Assembly: GCA_028865545.1 (NCBI GenBank)
Contig: JAGWJY010000029.1
Span: forward strand, 1 to 45,632
DNA length: 45,632 nucleotides
DNA from: Alphaproteobacteria bacterium
GTDB taxonomy: Bacteria; Pseudomonadota; Alphaproteobacteria; Micropepsales; Micropepsaceae
Direction: 5' to 3'
In this document: positions 1 through 11,033 of the stretch, one piece after another
Layout: every line of letters starts with the position of its first letter
How positions within the stretch are numbered: position 1 is the stretch's first letter
The notes under the pieces: generated by a model
The model's input: only the letters and a program-made list of their open reading frames with translations
What the model was told of the DNA's origin: nothing
Databases searched by the model: none
Program-made: the position numbers and the translations under genes

Positions 1-694
1 CAATGTCGGCCTTTATGGCTGCCCGACGACCGTCAACAATGTCGAGAGCATCGCAGTGGCGCCGGAGATTCTGCGCCGCGGCGCCGAATGGTTCGCCGGC
101 ATCGGCCGTCCCAACAACACCGGCACCAAGGTGTTCTGCATCTCCGGTCACGTGAACAAGCCCTGCAATGTCGAAGAGGCGATGGGTATCCCGCTGCGCG
201 AACTGATCGACAAGCATGCCGGCGGCGTGCGCGGCGGCTGGGACAACCTGCTGGCCGTGATCCCCGGCGGCGCCTCGGTGCCGTTGATCCCCAAGGCGAT
301 CTGCGACGACGTGCTGATGGATTTCGACTCGCTGAAAAATGTGCAGTCGGGTCTCGGCACCGCCGCCGTCATCGTCATGGACAAGTCCGCCGACGTGGTG
401 AAGGCGATTCAGCGTCTGGCTTATTTCTACAAGCACGAAAGCTGTGGCCAGTGCACGCCGTGCCGCGAAGGCACCGGCTGGATGTGGCGGGTGATGACCC
501 GCATGGTGAAGGGTGACGCCAAGGTCGAGGAAATCGATCTGCTGCAGGAAGTCACCAAGGAAGTGGAAGGCCACACCATCTGCGCCCTCGGCGATGCGGC
601 GGCATGGCCGATCCAGGGCCTGATACGGCACTTCCGTCCCGAACTCGAGCGGCGCATCGCCGAGTATCGCGGCTCCAAGATGGCGGCGGAGTAG
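1..694 (+). CDS. nuoF: NADH-quinone oxidoreductase subunit F, C-terminal part
   Basis: This is the FMN/NADH-binding subunit of respiratory complex I, located in the peripheral arm, which passes electrons from NADH into the iron-sulfur chain. The reading frame is open from base 2, so the gene starts outside the window; about 230 residues are present, roughly the C-terminal half. The visible start reads [14 protein letters not shown], typical of the region after the flavin site. The N3 4Fe-4S cluster is recognisable from [15 protein letters not shown] and the later cysteine in HTICALGD. The stop lies 4 bases before nuoG. The last codons (MAAE, stop) and the following bases are nearly repeated at the nuoG-nuoH junction. 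Identity is certain; only the N-terminus is missing. Confidence 0.97.
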   Translation, partial: NVGLYGCPTTVNNVESIAVAPEILRRGAEWFAGIGRPNNTGTKVFCISGHVNKPCNVEEAMGIPLRELIDKHAGGVRGGWDNLLAVIPGGASVPLIPKAICDDVLMDFDSLKNVQSGLGTAAVIVMDKSADVVKAIQRLAYFYKHESCGQCTPCREGTGWMWRVMTRMVKGDAKVEEIDLLQEVTKEVEGHTICALGDAAAWPIQGLIRHFRPELERRIAEYRGSKMAAE

Positions 695-702
695 GGCGAT
701 GG
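679..702 (+). repeat. Junction repeat, copy 1 (nuoF-nuoG)
   Basis: The 17 bases GATGGCGGCGGAGTAGG followed by GCGATGG span the nuoF stop and nuoG start. The same 17 bases, followed by CGATGG, recur at 2810-2832 at the nuoG-nuoH junction. Both end the upstream protein with MAAE and place GGAG 9-11 bases before the next ATG. Confidence 0.8.
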
Positions 703-2825
703 CACGCAAGATCATCATCGACGGCAAGGAAATCGAGGCGGAAGAGAACATCACGCTGCTGCAGGCCTGTGAGCAGGCCGGCGCCGAGGTGCCGCGCTTC
801 TGCTATCACGAGCGCCTGTCGGTCGCCGGCAATTGCCGCATGTGCCTGGTCGAATGGGTGGGGGCGCCCAAGCCGCAGGCCTCCTGCGCATTGCAGGTCA
901 AGGACATTTTCCCCAACAAGGACGGCACGCCGGCCAAGATCAACACCAACTCGCCCTATGTGAAGAAGGCGCGCGAAGGAGTGATGGAGTTCCTGCTCAT
1001 CAACCATCCGCTCGATTGTCCGATCTGCGATCAGGGCGGCGAATGTGATCTGCAGGACCAGGCGATGGCCTATGGCCGCGCCAATTTCCACCGCTTCAAC
1101 GAGAACAAGCGCGCGGTGGAAAACAAGCATATGGGCCCGCTGGTCAAGACGATCATGACCCGCTGCATCCAGTGCACCCGCTGTGTGCGCTTCGCCACCG
1201 AAGTCGCCGGCGTGCCCGATCTGGGCGCCACCGGCCGCGGCGAAGACATGGAGATCACCACCTATCTGGAGAAGGCCTTCGCCTCGGAACTCTCCGGCAA
1301 CGTCATCGACCTGTGTCCGGTCGGCGCGCTCACCAGCAAGCCTTACGCCTTCAACGCAAGGCCGTGGGAACTGCGCAAAACGGAATCCATTGACGTAATG
1401 GATGCGCAGGGCTGCAATATCCGCGTCGACGCCCGCGGGCGCGAAGTGCTGCGGGTGCTGCCGCGCCTCAACGAAGAGATCAACGAGGAATGGGCATCCG
1501 ACAAGGCGCGTTTCGCCTGTGACGGTCTTTCCCGCCAGCGCCTCGACAAGCCTTATGTGCGCAAGCACGGCAAGCTGGTGCCGGCGAGCTGGGCCGACGC
1601 TTTCGCCACCATTGCCGCGCGCGTCTCCGAGACCAAGCCTGAACGCATGGCGGCGATCGTCGGCGATCTGGCGGCGGCCGAAGAGATCAAGGCGCTGAAG
1701 GACCTGATGACCGCCTTTGGTGTGGTCAATCTCGATTGCCGCCAGGAAGGCGCGAAGCTTTCCGGCCCGCGCCCCGCTTATCTGTTCAACACCACCATCG
1801 CCGGGGTGGACGCGGCCGATGCGCTGCTGCTGATCGGCACCAATCCCCGCTGGGACGCGCCGGTGCTCAACGCCCGCATCCGTAAGGCCTGGATCAACAG
1901 CAGCCTCAAGGTCGCCAATGTCGGCGTGCCCGTTGATCTCACCTATCCGGTGGAGGAACTGGGCACCAATGTTTCGGTGCTGGAGCAACTGGCCGACGGC
2001 AGTCATCCCTTCGCCGCCGTGCTGAAGGCTGCCAAGCGGCCGATGCTGATCATCGGAAATGCGGCGCTGACCCGTGCCGATGGCGCCGCGCTCTACAAAC
2101 TCGCCGCCAGGATTGCTGCCGAGACCGGCATGATCGGCCCCGCCGGTACGCCGGCCGAGGGCGGCTGGAACGGCTTCAATGTAATTCATACCGCGGCCTC
2201 ACGCGTCGCCGCGCTCGATCTCGGCTTCCTGCCGGGCCAGGGCGGTCGCGATGTGGCGGCCATCGTCGACGGCGCGCAGAAGGGCGAGATCGACTTCATC
2301 TATTCGCTGGGCGCCGACGAATTCCCGACCGACAAGATCGGCCGTGCTTTCGTCGTTTATCAGGGCAGCCATGGCGATGCCGGTGCCCACAATGCCGACG
2401 TCATCCTGCCGGGCGCCGCCTATACGGAAAAAGACGGGCTTTACGCCAATTTCGAAGGCCGGATTCAGGAGGCGCAGCGTGCCACCTTCCCGCCGGGCGA
2501 CGCCAAGGAAGATTGGGCGATCCTGCGGGCGCTGTCCGATGTCCTCGGCCGCCGTCTGCCCTATGACAACATCGAGGCGCTGCGCGCGGCCATCGTCGCA
2601 CAGGCGCCGCAATACGCCGTGCTGAACCGGGCGCCCGTGCATGGCGGCGCCGATCCGGCGGTGTGGAACGCGATAGGCGCCGACGGGCCGCTGGAAGCGA
2701 CGCAGCCGCTGGTGCCGGCGATCGCCGATTTCTATCTCACCAACCCCATCGCGCGCGCGAGCCGCACGATGGCCGAGTGCAGCCGCGTCTTCGTGCACGG
2801 CGATCACGCGATGGCGGCGGAGTAG
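699..2825 (+). CDS. nuoG: NADH-quinone oxidoreductase subunit G
   Basis: This 708-residue protein is the large iron-sulfur subunit of complex I, carrying electrons from NuoF towards NuoI. Cluster ligands are visible: C35, C46, C49 and C63 for the 2Fe-2S cluster N1b; H103, C107, C110 and C116 for N5; C156, C159, C162 and C206 for N4. The rest is a molybdopterin-oxidoreductase-like domain that in complex I is structural. The extra N7-cluster cysteines of some long NuoG proteins were not seen, and the length fits the short alphaproteobacterial/mitochondrial form. The ATG has the SD-like GGAG inside the end of nuoF. nuoH follows after 3 bases. Confidence 0.98.
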   Translation: MARKIIIDGKEIEAEENITLLQACEQAGAEVPRFCYHERLSVAGNCRMCLVEWVGAPKPQASCALQVKDIFPNKDGTPAKINTNSPYVKKAREGVMEFLLINHPLDCPICDQGGECDLQDQAMAYGRANFHRFNENKRAVENKHMGPLVKTIMTRCIQCTRCVRFATEVAGVPDLGATGRGEDMEITTYLEKAFASELSGNVIDLCPVGALTSKPYAFNARPWELRKTESIDVMDAQGCNIRVDARGREVLRVLPRLNEEINEEWASDKARFACDGLSRQRLDKPYVRKHGKLVPASWADAFATIAARVSETKPERMAAIVGDLAAAEEIKALKDLMTAFGVVNLDCRQEGAKLSGPRPAYLFNTTIAGVDAADALLLIGTNPRWDAPVLNARIRKAWINSSLKVANVGVPVDLTYPVEELGTNVSVLEQLADGSHPFAAVLKAAKRPMLIIGNAALTRADGAALYKLAARIAAETGMIGPAGTPAEGGWNGFNVIHTAASRVAALDLGFLPGQGGRDVAAIVDGAQKGEIDFIYSLGADEFPTDKIGRAFVVYQGSHGDAGAHNADVILPGAAYTEKDGLYANFEGRIQEAQRATFPPGDAKEDWAILRALSDVLGRRLPYDNIEALRAAIVAQAPQYAVLNRAPVHGGADPAVWNAIGADGPLEATQPLVPAIADFYLTNPIARASRTMAECSRVFVHGDHAMAAE

Positions 2826-2832
2826 GCGATGG
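2810..2832 (+). repeat. Junction repeat, copy 2 (nuoG-nuoH)
   Basis: Second copy of the stop/Shine-Dalgarno/start element described at 679-702, one base shorter. It spans the nuoG stop (2823-2825) and the nuoH ATG (2829). Confidence 0.8.
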
Positions 2833-3908
2833 GGCTGATCGATTTCTACACTTGGGCGTTCCAGAACTGGCTCGGTATCGCGCTGCCCTGGGGTTGGGCG
2901 TGGACGCTCAGCCAGGTGACGCTGATCGTCGTGTTTGCGGTGGTCCTGCTGGTGATGCTCGCCTTTATCCTGCTGTTCGACCGCAAGGTCTGGGCGGCGG
3001 TGCAGATGCGACGCGGGCCGAACGTGGTGGGCGCCTTCGGCCTGCTGCAGTCCTTCGCCGACTTCTTCAAGTTCATGTTCAAGGAGCCGATCATTCCGGC
3101 TGGCGCCAACAAGGGCATCTTCCTGCTGGCGCCTCTGCTCAGCTTCACGCTGGCCTTTGCCGCCTGGGCGGTGGTGCCGCTGGCCAATGGCTGGGTGTTC
3201 GCCGACATCAATGTCGGCGTGCTTTACATCTTCGCGATCTCGTCGCTGGGCGTCTATGGCGTCATCATGGGCGGCTGGGCGTCGAACTCGAAATATCCCT
3301 TCCTGGCGGCGCTGCGCTCCGCGGCCCAGATGGTGTCCTACGAAGTCTCCATCGGCTTCGTCATCATCACCGTGCTGCTGTTCGCCGGCTCGCTGAATCT
3401 CTCTGCCATCGTGCACGCCCAGGAACACGGCTGGTTCGCCTTCTCCATCCTGTTCCCGATGTTCGTGATCTTCTTCGTATCGTCCCTGGCCGAGACGCAG
3501 CGTCCGCCCTTCGACCTTCTGGAAGCGGAGTCCGAACTGGTCGCCGGCTTCATGGTGGAATACTCCTCCACGCCGTATCTGCTGTTCATGATCGGCGAAT
3601 ACGTCAACATCGTGCTGCTCTGCGCCCTGATGTCGATCATGTTCCTCGGCGGCTGGCTGCCGCCGCTGTTCTGGCCGCTCAATTACATTCCGGGCCTGTC
3701 CTGGTTCATGAATGCCGTGCCCGGCGTGCTGTGGTTGCTCGGCAAGGTGATCTTCCTGTTTTTCATGATCGCGATGGTGAAGGCCATGGTGCCGCGCTAC
3801 CGCTACGATCAATTGATGCGTCTCGGCTGGAAGGTGTTCCTGCCGACGTCGCTTTTCTGGGTGGTGCTGACGGCGGGCTGGGTGCTCGTCTTCCACCACC
3901 ACGCGTGA
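2829..3908 (+). CDS. nuoH: NADH-quinone oxidoreductase subunit H
   Basis: This 359-residue multi-pass membrane protein (ND1 homologue) links the peripheral and membrane arms of complex I and helps form the quinone chamber. The sequence has about eight hydrophobic segments and the family's conserved loops, including [20 protein letters not shown] (about residues 219-238) and [14 protein letters not shown] near residue 60. Length matches the alphaproteobacterial family. The start lies 3 bases after nuoG, with SD-like GGAGTAGG overlapping the nuoG stop. Nothing odd was seen. Confidence 0.98.
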   Translation: MGLIDFYTWAFQNWLGIALPWGWAWTLSQVTLIVVFAVVLLVMLAFILLFDRKVWAAVQMRRGPNVVGAFGLLQSFADFFKFMFKEPIIPAGANKGIFLLAPLLSFTLAFAAWAVVPLANGWVFADINVGVLYIFAISSLGVYGVIMGGWASNSKYPFLAALRSAAQMVSYEVSIGFVIITVLLFAGSLNLSAIVHAQEHGWFAFSILFPMFVIFFVSSLAETQRPPFDLLEAESELVAGFMVEYSSTPYLLFMIGEYVNIVLLCALMSIMFLGGWLPPLFWPLNYIPGLSWFMNAVPGVLWLLGKVIFLFFMIAMVKAMVPRYRYDQLMRLGWKVFLPTSLFWVVLTAGWVLVFHHHA

Positions 3909-3915
3909 GGTAACG

Positions 3916-4404
3916 ATGGCAACTCTCGATCGCGCGGCACGGCAGATCTTCCTCTGGGAATTCGTGCAGAGCTTTCTGCTCTCGATGCGTTACTTCTTCG
4001 CGCCCAAGGCGACGCTGAACTATCCCTTCGAGAAAGGCCCGCTGTCGCCCCGCTTCCGGGGCGAACATGCACTGCGCCGCTACCCCAACGGCGAGGAACG
4101 CTGCATCGCCTGCAAGCTGTGCGAAGCCATCTGCCCGGCTCAGGCCATCACCATCGAGGCCGAACCGCGCGAGGACGGCAGCCGCCGCACCACGCGCTAC
4201 GACATCGACATGGTGAAGTGCATCTATTGCGGCTTCTGCCAGGAGGCCTGCCCGGTGGATGCCATCGTCGAGGGCCCGAATTTCGAATTCGCGACGGAAA
4301 CCCGCGAAGAACTCTACTACGACAAGGCGCGGCTGTTGGCGAACGGCGACCGCTGGGAACGTGAAATTGCGCGCAACCTTGAAATCGATGCGCCTTATCG
4401 CTGA
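3916..4404 (+). CDS. nuoI: NADH-quinone oxidoreductase subunit I
   Basis: This 162-residue ferredoxin-like subunit of complex I carries the last two 4Fe-4S clusters (N6a, N6b) before the terminal cluster N2. Two classical CxxCxxCxxxCP motifs are present: C63, C66, C69, C73 and C102, C105, C108, C112. The N-terminal amphipathic segment ([15 protein letters not shown]) fits attachment to the membrane arm. The ATG is preceded by GAGGTAAC, a reasonable ribosome-binding site, 7 bases after nuoH. Length is standard. Confidence 0.98.
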   Translation: MATLDRAARQIFLWEFVQSFLLSMRYFFAPKATLNYPFEKGPLSPRFRGEHALRRYPNGEERCIACKLCEAICPAQAITIEAEPREDGSRRTTRYDIDMVKCIYCGFCQEACPVDAIVEGPNFEFATETREELYYDKARLLANGDRWEREIARNLEIDAPYR

Positions 4405-4419
4405 ACGGATGACGGGGAC

Positions 4420-5034
4420 ATGCTGACAGCCATAGCCTTCTACGTCTTCTCGGCGATCCTGATCGCGGCCGCGTTCATGGTCGTTGCCGCGCGCAACCCC
4501 GTACATTCGGTGTTGTTCCTGATCATGGCGTTTTTCAACGCCGCCGCTCTCTTCGTGCTGCTGGGCGCCGAGTTCCTGGCGATGATCCTGGTGGTCGTCT
4601 ATGTCGGCGCCGTCGCCGTGCTGTTCCTCTTTGTGGTGATGATGCTCGACGTCGACTTCGCCAAGCTGAAGAGTGGCGCGCAGCAATACGTTCTGGCGGG
4701 GTTGGCGGTCGGCGGTCTCTTGGCGCTCGAGCTGATCTTCGTCGTCGCCTATCATTGGAACATCACACCGCATGCCTTGCAGGCTGCGGCTGCCGCAACG
4801 CCCGTCGGCGTCTCGAACACGGTGGCGCTGGGGCGCATCCTCTATACCGACTACGTCTACTACTTCGAGGTCGCCGGCCTGGTGCTGCTGGTGGCCATGA
4901 TCGGCGCCATCGTGCTGACGCTGCGCGCCCGGCCCGGCGTCCGCCGGCAGTCGGTTTGGCGGCAGGTGTCGCGCACGCCGGAAAATTCCATGGACCTGGT
5001 CGACGTCAAACCGGGGCAGGGGGACAAGGCATGA
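4420..5034 (+). CDS. nuoJ: NADH-quinone oxidoreductase subunit J
   Basis: This 204-residue membrane subunit (ND6 homologue) is part of the proton-pumping arm of complex I. It has about five hydrophobic helices, including the family segment [20 protein letters not shown] with a pi-bulge-type glycine/tyrosine pattern. A hydrophilic C-terminal tail of about 35 residues ([12 protein letters not shown] onward) follows the last helix, as in related alphaproteobacteria. The ATG follows ACGGGG. The stop overlaps the nuoK start as ATGA, suggesting translational coupling. Confidence 0.97.
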   Translation: MLTAIAFYVFSAILIAAAFMVVAARNPVHSVLFLIMAFFNAAALFVLLGAEFLAMILVVVYVGAVAVLFLFVVMMLDVDFAKLKSGAQQYVLAGLAVGGLLALELIFVVAYHWNITPHALQAAAAATPVGVSNTVALGRILYTDYVYYFEVAGLVLLVAMIGAIVLTLRARPGVRRQSVWRQVSRTPENSMDLVDVKPGQGDKA

Positions 5035-5339
5035 CTATCGGTCTGGGTGATTATCTGGCGGTCGCCGCCGCGCTGTTCACCATCGGCGTCTTCGGCATTT
5101 TCCTGAACCGCAAGAACGTCATCGTCATCCTGATGTCGATCGAGCTGATCCTGCTGGCGGTGAACATCAACTTCGTCGCCTTCTCGTCCTATCTCGGCGA
5201 TCTGGTCGGGCAGGTCTTCGCGCTGTTCGTGCTGACGGTTGCCGCTGCCGAGGCGGCCATCGGGCTCGCCATTCTCGTCGTCTTCTTCCGCAACCGCCAC
5301 ACCATTGCGGTCGAAGACGTCAACCTTCTGAAAGGCTGA
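5031..5339 (+). CDS. nuoK: NADH-quinone oxidoreductase subunit K
   Basis: This 102-residue protein with three transmembrane helices is the ND4L homologue of complex I. Conserved glutamates sit in the second and third helices ([17 protein letters not shown] and [14 protein letters not shown]), which are part of the proton pathway in the family. The start chosen is the ATG overlapping the nuoJ stop by four bases; it gives the usual family length, whereas the open frame extends much further upstream over nuoJ without homology. nuoL begins 3 bases after the stop. Confidence 0.97.
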   Translation: MTIGLGDYLAVAAALFTIGVFGIFLNRKNVIVILMSIELILLAVNINFVAFSSYLGDLVGQVFALFVLTVAAAEAAIGLAILVVFFRNRHTIAVEDVNLLKG

Positions 5340-5342
5340 GGC

Positions 5343-7310
5343 GTGTACACAGCGATCGTCTTCCTCCCCATTATCGCCTCGGCTATCGCCGGCCTGTTCG
5401 GCCATTACCTCCGCCCGCGCCTGTGCGAGATCATCACCACCGCGGCGCTGTTCGTCTCCTGCGGCCTGTCGATCGTCGCCTTCTACGACGTGGCCATCCT
5501 CGGCCATTCGCAGATCATAATGCTGGCGCAGTGGATCACCTCCGGCGACTTCGAAGTGGATTGGATGATCCGCATCGACACGCTGACGGCGGTGATGCTG
5601 GTGGTGGTAACCGGCGTCTCTTCGCTCGTGCACCTCTACTCCATCGGCTACATGCACGACGATCCGGGTCGGCCGCGCTTCTTCTCGTATCTTTCCTTCT
5701 TCACCTTCGCGATGTTGATGCTGGTGACGGCCAACAACTTCCTGCAGCTGTTCTTCGGCTGGGAAGGCGTCGGCTTGGCGTCCTATCTCTTGATCGGCTT
5801 CTGGTACAAGAAGCCCAGCGCCAATGCTGCGGCGCTCAAGGCCTTCGTCGTCAACCGCGTCGGCGATTTCGGCTTTGCGCTCGGCATTTTCGGCATCTTC
5901 TACATCTTTAAGACGCTGAACTTCGACGCCGTGTTCGCCGCCGCGCCCGCCATGGCAGGCAAGACCTTCGTCTTCGCCGGATACAACGTCGACATCCTGA
6001 CCACGCTCTGCCTGCTGCTGTTCGTCGGCGCTATGGGCAAGTCGGCGCAGCTCGGCCTGCACACCTGGTTGCCGGATGCCATGGAAGGCCCGACGCCGGT
6101 CTCCGCCTTGATCCATGCCGCCACCATGGTGACCGCTGGCGTCTTCCTGGTTTGCCGTTGTTCGCCGATGTTCGAGCACGCGCCGGTGGCTCTGGAATTC
6201 GTCACCTTTATCGGCGCCTCCACCGCCTTCTTCGCGGCGACGATCGGTCTGTTCCAGAACGACATCAAACGCGTGATCGCCTATTCGACCTGTTCGCAGC
6301 TGGGTTACATGTTCGCGGCGGCGGGTGTCTCGGCCTATGGCGCGGCGATGTTCCACCTCTTCACGCACGCCTTCTTCAAGGCGTTGCTGTTCCTCGCGGC
6401 AGGCTCGGTCATCCACGCCATGCACCACGAGCAGGACATGCGGAAGATGGGCGGCCTGGCCAAAGCCATTCCCTTTACCTGGGCGATGATGCTGATCGGT
6501 AATCTGGCGCTGACCGGCGTCGGCATTCCGCTGCTCGGCATCGGCACCGCCGGCTTCTATTCCAAGGACAGCATCATCAACGCCACTTATCTCGCCGGTA
6601 CGCCGATCGGCCATTACGCCTTCGTGCTGACCGCCGTGGCGGCGCTGCTGACCTCGTTCTATTCCTGGCGCCAGTTCCTGATGACCTTCCACGGCAAGTT
6701 CCGCGGCGGCGAGGGGCATCATGGGCATGGCCATGGCGTCAAATTGGAAGACGTTCACGAATCGCCGCTGACCATGCTGATCCCGCTGGGCGTGCTGGCG
6801 ACGGGCGCGCTGCTTGCGGGTGCGATCTTCACACACTACTTCATCGGCGCCGATTCAACCGGCTTCTGGCGCGGCGCCGTGGCGGTAGCTTACGGCCATG
6901 GCGGCGCCAAGGAACTGCCGCTGTGGGTGGAGTTCGCGCCGTTCGTGCTCACGCTGCTCGGCTTCGGCATCGCCTATTACTATTACATCCTGCACCCGGA
7001 GCTGCCTGCGAAGCTGGCTGCGCGCAAGGGCATGGTTTACACCTTCGTCTACAACAAGTGGTATTTCGACGAGCTCTATAACTTCCTGTTCGTGCAGCCG
7101 GCGCTCAAGTTCGGCCGCTTCTTGTGGAAGTTCGGCGACGGCAAGGTGATCGACGGGCTGGGGCCCGACGGCATCGCCGCCCGCGTGCTCGATACCACCC
7201 GAGGCGCCGTCAAACTGCAGTCCGGCTACGTCTACCACTACGCCTTCGCCATGCTGATCGGGGTGTTCGTGCTCGCTACATTCTTCGTGGTGACGGGAGG
7301 AATGCCATGA
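5343..7310 (+). CDS. nuoL: NADH-quinone oxidoreductase subunit L
   Basis: This 655-residue subunit is the distal antiporter-like proton pump of complex I. The family core [20 protein letters not shown] is present, as are the [20 protein letters not shown] segment and a C-terminal lateral-helix region. The start is GTG, giving [10 protein letters not shown], the usual N-terminus, 3 bases after nuoK. A histidine-rich cytoplasmic or periplasmic loop ([20 protein letters not shown], near residue 460) resembles loops in other alphaproteobacterial NuoL proteins. The stop overlaps nuoM as ATGA. Confidence 0.98.
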   Translation: MYTAIVFLPIIASAIAGLFGHYLRPRLCEIITTAALFVSCGLSIVAFYDVAILGHSQIIMLAQWITSGDFEVDWMIRIDTLTAVMLVVVTGVSSLVHLYSIGYMHDDPGRPRFFSYLSFFTFAMLMLVTANNFLQLFFGWEGVGLASYLLIGFWYKKPSANAAALKAFVVNRVGDFGFALGIFGIFYIFKTLNFDAVFAAAPAMAGKTFVFAGYNVDILTTLCLLLFVGAMGKSAQLGLHTWLPDAMEGPTPVSALIHAATMVTAGVFLVCRCSPMFEHAPVALEFVTFIGASTAFFAATIGLFQNDIKRVIAYSTCSQLGYMFAAAGVSAYGAAMFHLFTHAFFKALLFLAAGSVIHAMHHEQDMRKMGGLAKAIPFTWAMMLIGNLALTGVGIPLLGIGTAGFYSKDSIINATYLAGTPIGHYAFVLTAVAALLTSFYSWRQFLMTFHGKFRGGEGHHGHGHGVKLEDVHESPLTMLIPLGVLATGALLAGAIFTHYFIGADSTGFWRGAVAVAYGHGGAKELPLWVEFAPFVLTLLGFGIAYYYYILHPELPAKLAARKGMVYTFVYNKWYFDELYNFLFVQPALKFGRFLWKFGDGKVIDGLGPDGIAARVLDTTRGAVKLQSGYVYHYAFAMLIGVFVLATFFVVTGGMP

Positions 7311-8854
7311 GCTTCCTTCTGAGCCACCTCCTCAGCATCATCACCTTTCTGCCGCTGCTGGGCGCGGCGTTCATCCTGGTCGCCCGCGGCTCCGAGAAGA
7401 CGGTTGCCAACACGGCGCGCTGGGTGGCCCTGATCGTCACCATCGTGGACTTTGCGCTGACGCTGCTGCTGTGGGTCAAGTTCGACGGCACCACCGCGGC
7501 CTTCCAATTCGTCGAGCGTGCCGCCTGGATGGGCAACGGCATCAGCTACCACATGGGCGTCGACGGCATCTCCATGCTGTTCATCGTGCTGACCGGCGGC
7601 TTGATGCCGTTCTGCATCCTGGCCAGCTGGGAATCCATCAAGACACGGGTGGGCGAGTACATGATCGCCTTCCTCGTGCTTGAAACGCTGATGATGGGCG
7701 TCTTCGCGGCGCTCGACCTTTTCCTGTTCTACGTCTTTTTCGAAGGCGGTCTGATCCCGATGTTCGTCATCATCGGGGTGTGGGGCGGCAAGCGGCGCGT
7801 CTATGCCAGCTTCAAGTTCTTTCTCTACACGCTGCTCGGCTCGCTGTTCATGCTGCTGGCCGTGCTGGCGATGTATTTCTATGCCGGCACCGCCGACATT
7901 GAGACCATCATCAACACCGTGCACTTCCCGGTGGCGATGCAGAGCCTGTTGTGGCTCGGCTTCTTCGCGTCCTTTGCGGTGAAGATGCCGATGTGGCCGG
8001 TGCACACCTGGCTGCCCGACGCCCATGTCGAAGCGCCGACCGCCGGCTCGGTGATCCTGGCGGGCATTCTGCTGAAGATGGGCGGTTACGGCTTCCTGCG
8101 CTTCTCGCTGCCGATGTTCGCCTCGGCCTCGGTGACCTTCACGCCGCTGATCTTCGCGCTTTCCATTATTGCGATCATCTACACCTCCTTCGTGGCCTTG
8201 GCCCAGGAAGACGTGAAGAAACTGATCGCCTATTCCTCCGTCGCCCATATGGGCTTCGTCACCATGGGCCTGTTCACGCTCACCCAATGGGGCGTCGACG
8301 GCGGCATCTTCCAGATGCTGAGCCATGGCGTGGTCTCCGCCGCACTCTTCCTCTGCGTCGGCGTGATCTATGACCGCATGCACACCCGCGAAATCTCCGC
8401 CTATGGCGGACTGGTCAACCGCATGCCGATCTACGCAGCCTGCTTCATGGTGTTCGCGCTCGCCAATGTCGGCCTGCCGGGCACCAGCGGCTTCGTCGGC
8501 GAGTTCCTCACCATGCTGGGCGCCTTCTGGGTCAACACCTGGGTGGCGATCTTTGCCGCCACCGGCGTGATCCTCTCGGCCGGCTACATGCTCTATCTCT
8601 ACTGGCGGGTGATCTTCGGCGAGCTGGTGAAGCCGGCGCTGATGACCATCAAGGATTTGAGTCTGCGTGAATTCGCCATCCTGGCGCCGCTGGTGGCGGT
8701 CACCATCCTGCTCGGCGTCTACCCGAAGCCGATCTTCGACGTCACCAGCGCCTCGGTGGCGCATTTGATCGCGCAGCATAAGGCGGAGGTCGCCTTCGAC
8801 CAGGCGCCGCATCAGAATCAGATCAAGCTCGCCAGCCGGGGAGACGTGCGGTGA
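7307..8854 (+). CDS. nuoM: NADH-quinone oxidoreductase subunit M
   Basis: This 515-residue antiporter-like membrane subunit (ND4 homologue) is one of the proton-pumping modules of complex I. The diagnostic [20 protein letters not shown] segment is present, as is the [18 protein letters not shown] segment near the N-terminus. The ATG overlapping the nuoL stop (ATGA) was chosen; the frame is open further upstream inside nuoL but that part has no family similarity. Its own stop overlaps the nuoN GTG. Confidence 0.98.
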   Translation: MSFLLSHLLSIITFLPLLGAAFILVARGSEKTVANTARWVALIVTIVDFALTLLLWVKFDGTTAAFQFVERAAWMGNGISYHMGVDGISMLFIVLTGGLMPFCILASWESIKTRVGEYMIAFLVLETLMMGVFAALDLFLFYVFFEGGLIPMFVIIGVWGGKRRVYASFKFFLYTLLGSLFMLLAVLAMYFYAGTADIETIINTVHFPVAMQSLLWLGFFASFAVKMPMWPVHTWLPDAHVEAPTAGSVILAGILLKMGGYGFLRFSLPMFASASVTFTPLIFALSIIAIIYTSFVALAQEDVKKLIAYSSVAHMGFVTMGLFTLTQWGVDGGIFQMLSHGVVSAALFLCVGVIYDRMHTREISAYGGLVNRMPIYAACFMVFALANVGLPGTSGFVGEFLTMLGAFWVNTWVAIFAATGVILSAGYMLYLYWRVIFGELVKPALMTIKDLSLREFAILAPLVAVTILLGVYPKPIFDVTSASVAHLIAQHKAEVAFDQAPHQNQIKLASRGDVR

Positions 8855-10284
8855 ACATCCAGGCCGATCTTCTGACCCTTCTGCCCGAGCTGATCCTGGC
8901 GATCGGCGCCATGGCGGCGCTCCTGATCGGGGCGGTGCGCGGCGACAAGTCCACGAATTTCCTGTCGATCCTGATGGTCCTGCTGATGATCGCGGCGGGT
9001 TATTTCGTGCTCATGGCGCCCGACGCGGGCGCCTTCCACGGCGCCTTCATTGTCGACGGCTTCTCGCGCTTCGCCAAGCTGGTGGTCCTGTCGTCCGCCG
9101 CGCTGTGTGTGCTGATGGCCCAGCGCTTCTTCGAGGAAGAAGGCAGAGTCCGCTTCGAACTTCCTGTTCTGATTGGGCTTTCGACCCTCGGCATGATGTT
9201 GATGGTTTCCGCCGCCAACTTCGTCTCGCTCTATCTCGGTCTCGAGCTGCAGAGCTTGGCGCTCTATGTGCTCGCCGCCTTCAACCGCGATTCGCAGCGC
9301 TCGGTCGAAGCCGGCCTGAAATATTTCGTCCTCGGCGCCCTGTCGTCCGGCATGCTGCTCTACGGCATCTCGCTGATCTACGGCTTCACGGGCACCACGG
9401 AGTTCGCCGGTGTGGCGCAGGTCATCAAGGCCTCGGGCGTCGGCATCGGCCTGATCTTCGGCCTGGTGTTCCTGATCGCCGGTCTGGCGTTCAAGCTGTC
9501 CGCCGTGCCGTTCCACATGTGGGCGCCGGACGTGTACGAGGGCGCGCCGACCCCGATCGTCGCCTTCTTCACCACGGCGGCGAAAGTCGCCGCCTTCGCG
9601 ATGTTCATCCGCGCCATCATCATCCCGTTCCCCGATGCGCTGCATCAGTGGCGCCAGATCATCGAGTTCGTCTCGGTGCTGTCGATGGGCCTGGGTGCCT
9701 TCGCCGCCATCGGCCAGACCAACATCAAGCGGCTGATGGCCTACAGCTCCATCGGCCATATGGGCTACGCGCTGCTCGGTCTCGCCGCCGGCACCGTGAT
9801 GGGCGTGCAGGGCATGCTGTTCTATCTGGCCTTCTATGCCGTAACGAATATCGGCGTCTTCGTCTGCATCCAGGCGATGCGGCGCGACGGCGAGGCGGTG
9901 GAAACGATTTCCGATCTCGCCGGCCTGGCCCGCAGCCGCCCGCGCATGGCCTTCGCGCTGGCCGCGCTGATGCTCAGCCTCGCAGGCTTGCCGCCGCTGG
10001 CTGGCATCTTCGCCAAGATCTACGTCTTCCTGGCGGCGGTCGAGGCCCATCTCTACGTCTTGGCAGGGCTCGGCTTCCTCGCCAGCTGTGTGGGCGCCTA
10101 TTACTATCTGCGCATCGTCAAGGTGATGTATTTCGACGAACCGGCGAAACCCTTCGATCGTGAGATGGGACGCGGCATGGGCACCATCCTGGCGCTCTCC
10201 ACCGCCTTCACCGTGCTGTTCGTCTTCATCCCGGGGCCGCTGATCGCGGCGGCACTGACGGCGGCGCAGGCTCTGTTCCGGTGA
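8851..10284 (+). CDS. nuoN: NADH-quinone oxidoreductase subunit N
   Basis: This 477-residue antiporter-like subunit (ND2 homologue) is the third proton-pumping module and the last subunit gene of the cluster. It has about 14 hydrophobic segments and the conserved [20 protein letters not shown] core, with KLSAVPFH just before it. The start is GTG, in a GTGA overlap with the nuoM stop, and the N-terminus ([20 protein letters not shown]) agrees with the family. The stop overlaps the birA start in the same GTGA way, so birA is translationally coupled to complex I genes. Confidence 0.98.
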   Translation: MNIQADLLTLLPELILAIGAMAALLIGAVRGDKSTNFLSILMVLLMIAAGYFVLMAPDAGAFHGAFIVDGFSRFAKLVVLSSAALCVLMAQRFFEEEGRVRFELPVLIGLSTLGMMLMVSAANFVSLYLGLELQSLALYVLAAFNRDSQRSVEAGLKYFVLGALSSGMLLYGISLIYGFTGTTEFAGVAQVIKASGVGIGLIFGLVFLIAGLAFKLSAVPFHMWAPDVYEGAPTPIVAFFTTAAKVAAFAMFIRAIIIPFPDALHQWRQIIEFVSVLSMGLGAFAAIGQTNIKRLMAYSSIGHMGYALLGLAAGTVMGVQGMLFYLAFYAVTNIGVFVCIQAMRRDGEAVETISDLAGLARSRPRMAFALAALMLSLAGLPPLAGIFAKIYVFLAAVEAHLYVLAGLGFLASCVGAYYYLRIVKVMYFDEPAKPFDREMGRGMGTILALSTAFTVLFVFIPGPLIAAALTAAQALFR

Positions 10285-11030
10285 CCGCTGCGGCGTGGCC
10301 GGCCGGTTACGCGCTGCTGGAATTCGACGAGATCGACTCCACGAACGAAGAGGCGCGCCGCCGCGCCGCCGCGGGTGCGTCCACGCCGCTCTGGATCACC
10401 GCCGCGCGCCAGAGCGCGGGGCGCGGCCGCCGGGGCAGGGTGTGGGACTCGGCCTCCGGCAATCTCTTCGCCACGTTGCTGTTGCGTCCCAATAAGCCGG
10501 CGGGAGAATGCGCCCAGCTCTCTTTCGTCGCCGCGCTCGCCGTCTCCGACATGCTGGCGGCTTTTGCGCCGGCCGCGGACCTCAAGCTCAAATGGCCCAA
10601 CGACGTGCTGGCCTCGGGCCGCAAGCTCGCCGGCATCCTGCTGGAGTCCGAAAGCCGGCCCGACGGCAAGACCGCCTGGCTGGCGGTCGGCATCGGCGTC
10701 AATCTGGCAATGTTTCCGGAGGATACCGAGTTCCCGGCCACCTCTCTCAAGGCTCTGGGCGTGACGCCGCCGCAGCCGAGGGATGCACTGCTGCACCTCG
10801 CTGCCGCCTTCGCGAAATGGTATGAGGCGTGGCGTATGGGCGGCTTCGGCCCGGTGCGCGAGGCGTGGCTGGCACGCGCATCGGGACTTGGTTCGCGCAT
10901 CCGCGCGCGGCTGGCGAACGAGGAGATCATCGGCGTGTTTCAGGGGATCGACGATAGCGGCGCGTTGCTGCTCGGCCTGCCCGGCGGCACGACGCGGATC
11001 ATTGCGGCCGGCGAAGTCTTTTTCGGATAG
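10281..11030 (+). CDS. birA: Biotin--[acetyl-CoA-carboxylase] ligase
   Basis: This 249-residue enzyme activates biotin with ATP and attaches it to the carrier lysine of acetyl-CoA carboxylase and other biotin enzymes. Family motifs seen are DSTNEEARR (19-27), AGRGRRGRVW (46-55, biotinyl-AMP site) and KWPNDVLASGRKLAGILLE (104-122), followed by a small SH3-like C-terminal domain. It has no N-terminal winged-helix domain, so it is a group I ligase and not expected to act as a repressor. The start is GTG overlapping the nuoN stop. The nuoN-birA-coaX-rnj order is widespread in alphaproteobacteria. Confidence 0.95.
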   Translation: MTAAAWPAGYALLEFDEIDSTNEEARRRAAAGASTPLWITAARQSAGRGRRGRVWDSASGNLFATLLLRPNKPAGECAQLSFVAALAVSDMLAAFAPAADLKLKWPNDVLASGRKLAGILLESESRPDGKTAWLAVGIGVNLAMFPEDTEFPATSLKALGVTPPQPRDALLHLAAAFAKWYEAWRMGGFGPVREAWLARASGLGSRIRARLANEEIIGVFQGIDDSGALLLGLPGGTTRIIAAGEVFFG

Positions 11031-11033
11031 GCC

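Noticed and set aside
552-2189. 545-codon open frame on the minus strand opposite nuoG (and similar long ones opposite nuoH, nuoL, nuoM, dnaE, dxr, lpxI)
   Set aside because: Products are rich in H, R, D, Q and G with no family motifs, as expected for the complementary frame of GC-rich genes; the plus-strand genes are certain.
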